Below are positions 25,401-37,400 of a stretch of 64,000 bases of DNA, piece after piece. The notes below the pieces were generated by a model. That model ran no database searches and had not been told where the DNA came from. It saw nothing but the letters and a program-made list of their open reading frames with translations. How positions within the stretch are numbered: position 1 is the stretch's first letter; the number at the start of each line of letters is the position of its first letter. Source of the DNA: Undaria pinnatifida (Eukaryota > Sar > Phaeophyceae > Laminariales > Alariaceae); NCBI GenBank assembly GCA_012845835.1, contig JABAKD010000003.1:2600212-2664211 (forward strand). The letters run 5' to 3'. The position numbers and the translations under genes were made by a program.

Positions 25401-28400
25401 ATTTTCCTGAGTTTCGGAACGCCGCCCCTGTCTGGCTCATTCTGACCTTGTGAGATGATTGTTTCCTGTAGAAAATGGGTTATCGGGGCCAGGTTTATAT
25501 CACATGTTGTCCAAAATGCCCACTTTTTTGGGAGGAAACATGCCTGGAATTTGTTTTTGAGGATTGTTTGCAGTGGCAGTAAAAGGGTAATCGGGACCAG
25601 GTTTGCGTCGCATGTTGTCCAATGTATTACGATTTCTTAATTTCACGAGCAGGGCTGACGAAATATCTCGTTTTGCGCTTCCCAGCGACTGAATCGTATA
25701 GAAACCTTGGGAGGAATCCCGGGTGTGCAGATATAAATTTGCACACTCGGTTTGCAAGCAGGCGTCACCGTCAGGCGACGCCCTCGTGGGTGGTCGTTTC
25801 TTGCTTATGGATAGTTGACCGTCACAAGGTCAGCTAAACGTCGCTGAAATATTTGCCGTCAATAAATGTGTCCTACTTTTCTCTTTTCAACCGCCTCCGA
25901 TCCCCCCACCCTCCCCAATTTCCCTTTTTATCGTCCTGTTCTGTGTGGTGGGGAAAACGAGGAGCAGGTGCCTCGGCTGCAGTGGTTTTGCGATCATTGC
26001 CGGATGTCTGAAAATGATGTGAAGACATCCAAGGGATGCGATGCCTGCGGAGACTCTGCGGATAACGACAACATCCTGCTTTGCGACGGTTGTGACGGTG
26101 AGCGAACCTTGAGCCCTTCGCATCCGCTTATGGTTCACAAAGAAGAGTACCAATCGCTTGAAGCTCGCGCAGTAAGACATTTTGTAGCTTTTTTTGAGCC
26201 CCGTATGACTTGTGTCTGCTTAACGGTGCCGTTGGATGGTATTACGACGTATGCACGCACGGTTTGCCCGCATCTCGTCTTGCGTATCCCTCCCGCCTCC
26301 TTGTCCTTCTTCAGCCCCGTCCCACTGCGACTGCCTACAGATCCCCTGGGGTGCTCCGTCTCGAAAGGATGCGTGGTCCAAGGCTAAGGCAAACGGCCAA
26401 TGAGTAACCTCACCCCCCCCCCCCCCCCCCCCCCCCCCCCCGCGAAACCGGGCGTGCTCCGTCTCGGCTTTGTTGAGATGCGAAGGCCTATGGTCTAAGG
26501 ATTACGATGCACGATATTGAATACCCCCCCCCCCCCCTCCTGTGCTCCGTCTCGCAAGGGGTGCGTGGTCAATGGTCAAATGACTAAGGCGAGCAACAAA
26601 TGAGTACCGCCCCCCCCCCCGCCCTCCCCGGCTTCCGCCTCGTTGTCGTTGTCCACAGCCCGATACCACTGCGGTTGCGACTGATGTCCCTCGGATGGTA
26701 TTCCGAAAGACGCAAATGCTTCATGGCTTGACTTCGTGGTCTGTTTTGTTTCTGTAGCTCTTCGCTAATGACTGACATGAAAAAAAATATGCATGCACGA
26801 TTAGCCGGCAATTCGTCTCACGTACCCCCCCCCCCGCCCTCCTCCCGCCTCCTCGTCCTTCTCCAGCCCCGTTCCACTTCGACTGCCTGCCAGTACCCTT
26901 GGACGGCATCCCAGAAGACGTTTGGTTTTGCCCTCGCTGCGTCGAGAGCCAAGCGATCCGCAATTCGCCTCACGATGGGATAACCGAACACGCATCGAAG
27001 GCCTACCGTCGCCGCGGCCCTCTGAAGCACTCGCGAGCGGGAGACAGGAAGGGAGAGAAACGCGAAAGAACCAACTCCGGCGCTGGTTGTGCTGGAGGGG
27101 AACCGGCGAAGAAACGGTCGGCCGTTGCGGCGAATGGAAAGGTGAGGGTTTTTGCTTCTTTCTACGCATCGTGGCATTTTTACTCGGGTTGATTTCCTGT
27201 CAGCAAATGTACCGGTACTAGGTATCGCTTTTCCGGGCAGAAAAAATGCGGGAAGGGCTTGACCCTTGACTAAACAACTTTACTTGTAGCCCGGGGGTTG
27301 TGCTCTGAGGAGTCAGTAGTCTAAAACGAAACCCCCTCTCCATGCGGGTTAGACGGTACCAGTGCGCACAATGATTATGGACCGAACTCGCCCTTGGTAC
27401 AATTGTCCTGTTCACACTGGCAGCATCCAGGGGAATCCCATATGTTCGACTTCCAAGAGGGCCCAATTGAAGAGTTGCGCATGTCCATGACACGCTCACG
27501 CTGTCGCCAAAGCCTTGCGCCAAATAGGTGTGAAATTACAGGTGCACGGAAAAGAGAACGAACAAGTGGTCCTTCCCTCTTGCTATCAAAGATCACTACA
27601 TCTGTAAACGCGCGCCGCCGGAGTATGACGCAGCTGAATATTAATATCGACCCTTAAATATATCGAACTCACGGTTGACATATTGGAAACAACTTTTATA
27701 GACCACGGTGAGCGAGAGACTCCGCGTATTGTTATAATGGGAAGTTTGGTTGACCCCCTTCGGCACGTAATAAAGGGAAGCAACGGTGAACCGGAAGGCG
27801 AACGAGAGACCCCGCGTACTGTCACAATGGAGATTGATTGGCCTCCTTTGGCACTTGAAAAATGGAAGCAACAGTAGTGAATCGGAAGGCGAGGGGGAGA
27901 CGCCGTGCATTGTCACAATGGAAATTGATTGACCCTCTTTGGGAACTAGAAAAAGGAGAAAAAGTGGCAAAAAGTGTGATTGACCCCCCTTTGGGGACGA
28001 AGAAAGGAAAAACATCTATTTAAAAACGTGACGACTGCAGCTTCGGAAGAGGGAATACGTAGATTTTGTCAAGGCGTTTTTCGCTGCGTAGTGGAGATAC
28101 ACGTATTTTTCACTTGAGAGGGGAAATTGACGACAATATATGATGGTAGGAGCTTCGGAAAAGGCAGTACCTATATTTTACTATTAACAGTTTCGGAAGA
28201 GGGAGTACCTAGATTTTACCAAGGCGTTTTTTGCTCCGTAATGGAGATACACGTATTTGCGGCTTGAAAGGAAGGGGAAAAGGGACGAAGAAAAATGACA
28301 GTAGCAACATCGGCAGAGGGGGTCCCAATTTTTCGTTTCATATCGTTTATTGCGGCGGCGGGGACGGAAAGAGATGGGGGATGAGGATAGAGAAACATGC

Positions 28401-31400
28401 GAGGGGATGACAGAGGTGCCACGCGTGCTCTTCTTTTTTTCAAAATGAGCAAAAATCTCACTCAAAACCGACTCTGCCTGGGATCTGCTTGATGCAGCTC
28501 TTGCGCATCATATCATAGCAATAAATATATACCAGGTACAGTAGGTAGCCCCCTGTAAGGGGCCAAAATGGGTCAATATCATCAAGCCCCTCATCTATTT
28601 CAATGCGGATAGCTACCTTGCTAGTGGCACAGAGTATCAGATAGTCCATCGTAGCCTATCGATTGCGCTATTGTTATCGTATCATTCGTACGAGTAGTCA
28701 TCTGGTATGCATAGCTCGTACCTTGTAGGACACAGCATGGCGTGCTTTTGTACACGACAGGTATTCACGAGTGAATACGCACGGTAAAGGTGGTCAGAGT
28801 ATCGGATTAGTTCGTTGTTAAGAAGAGGTACTAGTCTTTGGTACACAGTAGCACGAGGCGCTTCAGCGATACTAGTGCAAGGAGTGATGTGTACGTACGT
28901 ATCAGACGCACGTACCAGACACCCACGTATGATATCTATCCTCATTTGTCATCAGTTCTGCGGAGCTTGGAGCTTGGTCGCAACGTCAGACTAACCTCTG
29001 CTGAGTGCTTACCTCTCGTGCGAGATCTGGCATGACCCAGAGCTACCGCACACAGCTACAGGGGGCGTATCCCCTCTTGAGGTTATGAGCCTCGCCTCGC
29101 GTAAGCACTGAGACCTAGCTGCGCGGTCCCGGGGGCATGAGGCGCAGCGACCGAGACCACGCCCACTTGTGGAACCCGAGCTGCTACTTTTGCTGTCAGT
29201 TTCAAAAGTCAGAACCACCAGGACCACGACTACGAGCACGTACAACAAGGAAATGACCTGCAACGAGGGACGACAACAACACAAAGGCAAGAGCCACCTG
29301 GACCACGACCACGACCACATACAACAAGGAAGCGACCTGCTACGAGGGACGAGAACATCAGTTGCCTCCACCGGGCGGGACGATCAATAACATCTGGACC
29401 TGGCGTTACGAAGAACGACATCCATGGACGAATACGAAGAGCTGCCAGGAGCATCGGCATCATCTGTTGCTGAGCTGCTTCTAGGTGCAACAACGAGTAT
29501 GTGGATGGTTTATGAGTGAATCCTGTACCTGTTACATCCCGTATGAAAGCCGTTACGATCAACACCTCGTGCAACGGCGAACTTCTTCTGCTCTTACGAC
29601 GAACAACGTTCTGCTGTTCGCATACATAACACGTGAGCGAGTGGTCGAAATGTAGCTTGCGAGAACGAGTGGCCGATATCTAGTTGCTTTTGAGTACGTG
29701 GCTCGTCGCATCTCGATTGGGATTGCCGGTGGAGAAGGTTTGCTGGAATTGCCACACCCTTTATCGCTTTGGGCTGCTGGAACAACGATTCCGGAGAACC
29801 GGAAAAGCATCATTATCGTTAAGGACTGCAAAGTTGCTGAACGTCATCGTCGTTTTGGGCTGGACAGGCATGTTCGCTTCCGGGATTGCTTCATCGTCAC
29901 CATCTGGATCGGTGGAAAGGATATCCACACCATCCGGGGTCGCACCTACATAACAGCAAGACTTATGTGCTTCGTAGTACCGCACGTCTTCTTTGTACGG
30001 GGGGGCGGTCAGAAACGTGTCTAGGCTGCTAGACTATTTGAGCAACTGTTTATTTTTGTAGTAGAACCACACGTGCTCTTTGTACGGGGGGCGGTCAGAA
30101 ACGTGGTCCGCTGCTACGGTACGTACCTGGGTGTTACTTATATTTCTTTTTTTTAACAACAAACTGATGACTGAAATATTATTGCACGTTTTGCTTCTGT
30201 AGTTGATACTTATTGAGAAGATGCACTGGGCTGTACGAACATGGTTTTTCATTTTGTGTGTAAAACAAACCATGTGTTGATCGTTAACACAGCTGAACTC
30301 GTCTGGAATTCTTTCACATAAGGCCACTATTGACTGGCGTGGTACTTTTTTTAGAGTACGGAATACCGCCGTACCTAGTATGTCTGGTAAATGTATATTG
30401 ATACCCACGCAGGTTCCAAGGTTATGTGTGTGATATTTTCCGGTTTGCATGCTATTGACAGTCCATGCGTCAAACCCGTCCGTCACACCAGTCATTTGCC
30501 TTCACGTTGCCAGGTTTTGCTTGGTAGTTATTGTGTTAGAATGATTGATAATCCATCGAAACTGAATCACGGTAACGGTTAATGTTGTTTGGACGCGGCA
30601 AAGGAGTATTGGGATTTTGTGGCGACATTGCCAGTGATTCTCGAAAATATGCACACAAGTAGTCCAGACAAGTACTCTGACCAATTAACGAGCGTCAACA
30701 CTTTCTGACAAGCAGCGTGAACAAGGACACCAATAAGTTTCAATCAAGCGTACAATGTATCCAAGTTGTTGAGTATTCCTATTCTATAGTTGAACAAGTC
30801 AACTTACTTTATGTCGCTTCCATCGCGGGGTCGTATTGAGGATAAATTACCTTGCTACTGGTACACGTATCAGTTTGTACATCGTAGCCCTTCGATTGCG
30901 CTGTTAACCTATCATACGTAGTCATCTGGTATACGTAGCTCGTACCTGGTAGGACACAGCAGCATGATGTGCTGTTGTACACGACTGGTGTACACGAGTG
31001 GGTAGATACGTAAGTGTGTTCAGAGTATTGGATCAGTTTGTTGTTAAGGATAGGTACTAGTCTTTGGGACAGAGAAGCACGAGGCGCTTCAGCGATATCA
31101 GTGCAAGGAGTGATATTTACGTACGTATCACGCACACGTAACAGACACAGGCGTACCTCGTGGGGTCATAGGAATCTAGTAGATCCGATATCGCGGATAT
31201 GCGACACACTTGCGTTGTTTGAGGCATTCGCCCGAAATCTGAAAACAAGGTTCTGGTGTCGTTGAGTTTGTGTGTATTCTTGTCCTATCGAACAAGTAGT
31301 GTCTTGAGCTGTGATCTATCGCGCGAACACCATACACACTCTTGACACAACTCACCAGCACCACCTTTCTCTCTCCGTCTCTTCTGCGAGACCGCGCTAT

Positions 31401-34400
31401 TTACAGACACACCAGTGCCCTTGCGGCATCTTTTTGTCGTCAACTCTGCGGAGTTTGGAGTTTGATCGCAACGTCAAACTAACATATGCTGAATGCTTAC
31501 CTGTCGTGCGAGATCTGGCATGACCCAGAGCAACCAGACATAGCCACAGGGGCCGTATCCCCTCATGATATTTTGTCCCTGTTTTAGGACCTAAGGTCCC
31601 TTAAACTGGACCGTACCGTTTGAAGAGACCAAAAGTTCCTTAAAAGGGGCCATAACGACGGCATATTGAATCGGACAAAACAGGATGGCGCGAGGGTGGG
31701 TTTCTCCGCTGGTTGTAGAGGTATGGGGCGCTGTGATTGTCAGGCAACCGATACAGGACAGTGAGAAAAAGACACCACCTGGAGGCTCAGGTCGATTCCA
31801 TCGTGTTTTTTCCTCATTTTATTATTTCCGCTGCCCGGTGCACTTCTTCTCCCTCTCTGTAATTCACAACGGCGATCGCGATGTAGACAACCCTGACGTA
31901 TTTTCATTGACTGCCTCGTATCCCGTATGCCATACATTCACGCTACCTCGGTCCTATGTGTGAAGTTTTATGAACGTAGCCTCCTGTTTTTCTTATTGCC
32001 TACGCCGACATGACATAGTTTATGCAGCATTCAAACGCACCCACCTTTTTTTCTGCTCACGTCCTATACCCCCGCATGGCATCGTTTGTGCAGCTTTCTA
32101 ACGCGCCCCCCTCTTTTTTACTGACTGCCTGCCTCGCATGACATATTTCCCGCTACCTCAGCCCAGCTTTCTAACACGAACCCCCCTTTTTCTCGGACGG
32201 CCTACTTCTCCATGACATATTTTACGGTAAACTGTTAGTCCGACAAGGCTCAACCGCCCCCGGTCGATCCCAGACTCTGCGCTCGCGGCGAAAATTGCTT
32301 CCGCGGAAGCTCCCCGGTGAGCCGAAATCGCACGTTCTCTGCTGGTCGGCAGCGGGTTGGACCAGGGCGGAGAGGGGACTGTTTGGAGCACGCGGGGGTT
32401 TCCACGGCAGGTGGGTTTGTCGTGGCGGGGAATGGTATCTCTTCCGTCGAGCAGGAGATTCAGGAAAGCAAGTGGGAGTGCAAATCTGTGACGTGCGAGG
32501 GACGGGACAGCTTGTATCACAGTAGATGTTTGGAGCGGCAGAGGAATTGGGTAGCGGAGGAGGAAGTTGGAGGGGGGGCGGACGAGAAGAACGGTGTCAA
32601 AAAAATATCTTCGCCGGTTTCGGCTGCTGCTGCTGCGGCTGTTGCGGTTGCTGCTGCTGCGGTTGCGGCTGCTGCGGTGGCGCGAGAGAACCAGAAAGTC
32701 CCAGTTGCGGTGAGCGCTACAACGACGTCTTGCACAGCAGATGGAGAAGATGATGATGAAGTGCAGTACATTCCTTCTCCACACGCCAGCGGTATTTCTC
32801 CCGCCTGCGGCAAGACTGGTGACGCTTTTTTGCCGTCATCGCGAGCTCAAAGCTCGGAAACATCGGCGCAGCATCCTTCTGGCGCTCTCGGAGAGCGATT
32901 AGCCGCGGTTAACGAAGGAAAATCGTTGGTCGCTGGTGCCACCGGTGGTGGCGGTAGTGTTGGCGTTAGCCCCGGGATTGATAGCGGAACGGGCGTTCCT
33001 GCTAGCCTCCGGCAAGACTTCGAGATGGCAGTAAAGCAAGGCGATCACGGAGAGGCCGGAGAAGCTGCAGCAGCAGCGGACATGGGTGTAGATGCTGCAA
33101 AGGTGGAAGAGGAGGTGGCGGCGGGGGCTCCCGAACCAAGCGCTGGGGTGGCCATTCAGAGGAACGGGAGAAGGGGAAGGAAGAGGGAGGGTGGCCGATG
33201 GACTACTGACCTCTTGTGTCCGATGTGTTATGCGATTGTGGTGCCGGAAGAGAAGGTGGTGGAGGCTGCTCGAAGGTGGGTAGGTGCCAAAGCCATGCTA
33301 CGGTAGGGGTATTATTCTTTTTTTCAAATGGGGAGCTCTCAGTTATCGCATGAGAAGCTCTTACATTCTTCGCTTGAGCTCTCAGGATTAGCACATGAGG
33401 AGCTCCCAGATTCCTCACATGACACGCTTTCAGATTCTTCAAACGAGGTACCCTCACATTCTTAGCCTGAGGAGCTCTCAGGCTACTCACATGAGGGGTT
33501 CCGAGATTCCTTAGATGAAGAGCTCTTGGGTTCCTCGTGTGAGGAACTCTCAGATTTCTCATGTGAGGGCTCTCATGTTCCTCATGTGGGCAGCTCTCAT
33601 TTTGTTCACGTGAGGAACTCTCAGCTTTCTTGCATGAGCAGCTCTCTGGTTTATCGCGTCAGGAGCCCTCATGTTTTTCACGTGAGGAGCGCACAGATTC
33701 CTGACTCGTGCTACGATAGAGGTGCGAGCAATTTTCGTCTGAAATGTTTTCTGAACGACGGAGCCCCTTAATCCATGATCATTTGAATGCCATTCTTGTT
33801 TTGCAACTTGTTTGTTTTTTTAATACCTAAGCCATGGGTTTTGTCATCGGGTTGCACTTTGAGCTTACTAAAAATAGGGGGCGAGGTACTCTGTGGAGCT
33901 GGTCAAGGGATTAGGATCCTCAGAAAAAGGTGCTCATTTTCCGTAGCACGTGCCTCCTCGTAGGAGAAAGTTTCAGAGTGCTCCCGTGATAAGCTCTCAC
34001 GCCCTTCGCATGAACAGCTCTCAGATTACTCACATGAGGAGCGTTCAGATTCCTCGTGTGGGGAGCTCTCAAAATGCTCAGATAAGGAGTTCTCGGATTG
34101 TGAGGTCTCAGGTTTCTCGTGTGAGAGCTCTCAGGTTTTTAAAATGAGGGGTTCTAAGATGCCTCGCATAGGGAGCTCTCAGATCGCTCACATGAGAATC
34201 TCTCGGATTCCACAAGTGGGGAGCTCTCAGATTGATCACATGAGGGCTCTCAGGTTTATCACAAGGGGGGCCCTCAGATTCATCACGCGTGAGCTATCAG
34301 GTTTGTCACATGCGGAGCTCTCAGATGCCCTACAGGAGGAGCTCTCAGATTCCCCACAGGAGGACTTCTCAGATTCATCGTATGAGGAGCTCTCGTACAG

Positions 34401-37400
34401 CTCTCATACTTTTCACATGAGGAGCTCTTAAATTCCTCACATACGGAGCTATCATGAAGAAATTCGCACCCAACAAACTAGTGCAAAAGCACGAACCTTA
34501 GAATTGCACCATGCAGACTATCGATACCTGCTGTTTCTGTTTTGTTTGGCGTTGTTTTTTGTCGCGGTTCAGCAGACCATTAATGCGTGCTGTTTCTGTT
34601 TTGTTTCCGTTTATTTCTCGCCTTTTGATTCCCCCAGGAAAGTCCGTTACCAAGCTTTCAAGGCGGCTCTCGATAGATCCTTTCAGCGGGAGTTTGGGAG
34701 GACAAGGTCAGTTATTTTGGCTAAGCGCGACTAATATATCGCCCCCCCTCACCCCGAAAAGACTTGCTTATATGTGCACCCCCTCCGTGCGTGTGCGGAA
34801 TTTCATAGTCCTACAGTAAAATGTTTCTTCGGACGCTTTTGCAGCATGCGTAGTCGGCGAAAAAGTGTTTTGGACACGTGTGCAGTATTTGCAAATAGTA
34901 TCACGGCGCACACAGTCATGTAGACACGTATGCGGTATTCGTTGATAGTCTCGCGGTGAACAGTTCTTTGGGCAGGGATGCAGTACGAGTCCATCTCTCG
35001 TCTCACGGTGCACAACGTCATTTGGATACGTGTGCAGTTTTCGTCTACTCTCATTTTGGACAAAGTTATTTGAACAAGTGTGCAGTACGAGTGCATACCT
35101 AGTCTCACTATGAACGTCATAGTCTCACGGTGAACATCTCACGGTGGACATCATAGTTTCACAGTTAACAAAGTTATTCGGACAAGTGTGCAGTCTTCAT
35201 AAGTCTCACGGCGGCCAAAGTTATGTGTACAAGTTTGCAGAATTCTTGAATAGTCCCGCGTTAACCAAAGCTATTTGGTCAAGTGCACACATATCACAAC
35301 CTAGATCGTCGAAATCATCTGGGTCCTGTATCTGCCGTGATTAGATGTTGTACGGAATCTGTATACTTTTAAGCACAGATCTAACCCGGCAAACGTGTGC
35401 TATATAACGCAGATCGTACTGTTCCCGCCCGGCAACGTGAGCTAGACGGTACATATCTGCAGAGAGATCTAACCCGGGAAATATGTCCTAAGTCATGCAG
35501 ATCGTACGATTCCCGCCCGGCAACATAAGCTAGACGGTACAGATCTTCAGATCTTCCCTGAAATATCTAGCTTATCAAGTGGGAATAGGTGATCTGTTCG
35601 GCTTGTGGACAAGCGTGCAGTACGGGTCCTTATCTCATCTCGCGGTGAACAACTATCGTCTCCGTCGAACATGCAAATCAATGTCTTGAAATTGTATGAA
35701 TCGATTAGATTCCGCCACCCTCCCTATTCACATATTGTTTGCGCCAGTGTGCAGTTTTTCTATATACATCGTCTCGCGTTGAAAAATTACATTTTGGACA
35801 CGTGTGCAGTGTTCATAGTGTCACCTTGAACGTTATTGGGAGACGAGCAGTTTTCACATGCTTCGTGCTTCGTATTGTCCCTGTGAAACAAATGATCTTT
35901 GGTCACGTGTGCGGACCGAAATCGGTGATTTGACAAGGTACTGTATAGACGTGAAGAAACCAGAAATACTAGATTCCCCCTCTACGGTAGCTTATATCAA
36001 CTGCTGTAGTAGTCTTCATTCTATGGGTGCGCATGCTGCATGAGTACTACCGTTCACCGGCACAACGGAAGCGCGGCATCTTGCCTAAAATCGAGTCGAA
36101 AACTGAAGCTAGAAATGTGCGAAGCTGCTGTGCGGCATTGAGCGTACTGGGTACGTGTGTTCTCTAGTCTTGGCGTGAAAGCGCCTCACACGCGGCGTTC
36201 GCTCTATCATGCCTCTGACGCGCCTTATCGCTGTGCGCCCGGCGATTTTCCACCGCCCTACGTTGTGGTCGTACACAGAGAGTGCGTTGAGGCGGACCGA
36301 GCACTCGGACTGAGGGGCTCTATTAACACCAACGGGACTCAGGGTCTCATGTAAGTCGGATTCATGCTCTTGCATTTTTCGCAAACTTTCTGCCACACCC
36401 TACCTTCCTCACAGCCGATGACCTTGGCTACGATCTACGATGGTCATTATTCACTTTTAGGCTGCCCTATTTAGTACCAGGTACTTGTTGTTGCAACATT
36501 CAGTAAGCTCGTGTTTTGTTGAGTTTTGCGATATGCGCGGCCGCCGTAGAGTTTGTTACGCCGCGCCTGCAAAGTGTGTTGTAGTCCGTTGTTTTGTGAT
36601 GTACGGATCTACTCGCGAGAGTGACGTGGGCAAAAATGGGGGTACACTACTATACCTGGTATGTTATACTATATGTACAATACTATACACAAGCTTCCCC
36701 TTCGAGATGGGTTGACCTGATATCCCAGGAGCGTCATGAGTCGAAAAGGGGGAACACGTTACAATCATATGTACATGTATGAGCTACACGGCACGGCTGT
36801 TGCTGCTGCTGAATGCTTCGTATACCTAGTATGAAGATGAAGTCCGACTATGTGTGTTTGGCTACTGTTGCGTTGGACGTGTTAATTATGTACTGTTGTC
36901 GTGGCTCATCTGCTGCTGCTGTGCACCAGCCACACGCACATACACCGTGACTACTGGCACAAAGGCGAGCGCTTGGAGCACGGTTGCCGTTGTATTGCTG
37001 CTGCTGTACTGCTGTATACTGGTTTGTGGCTGCAAGGCTGAGCGGCTGCTTTTTCCAACAACCGAAAAACCCTCTTCTTGATAGTCTTGTGTGCCTATGA
37101 CAGCGCGCACTCCACGTACAGAAGCACACATATATACACCCAAAAGCACCGTCCGTGGCTGTCACTAAAGAGTGCTGCTGCTGCGTAGCAAACCGCAGAG
37201 AAGGTAAAAACAATTGAACTGATGATGTTGTACAGCGGGCGGGAGAGCAGAGCGAAAACACATGTGTGAGGGGAGCGGGGGCTACTTGAAACATATCCAA
37301 AAATTGTGGGGTGTTCCATGCACCTGCTCGTCTCAACCGAGCGGAGCATAACCCCTTTTGACAAAAAGAGCCAGTCCAGCAATGGTAAATGTTAAAAGCA

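Noticed and set aside
29594-30495. Retroelement protein between the direct repeats
   Set aside because: The short open frames on both strands show no convincing integrase, protease or polymerase motif, so no family is assigned.
33330-34455. CRISPR-like array
   Set aside because: The 24-bp units are contiguous and degenerate with no spacers, and the DNA is eukaryotic.
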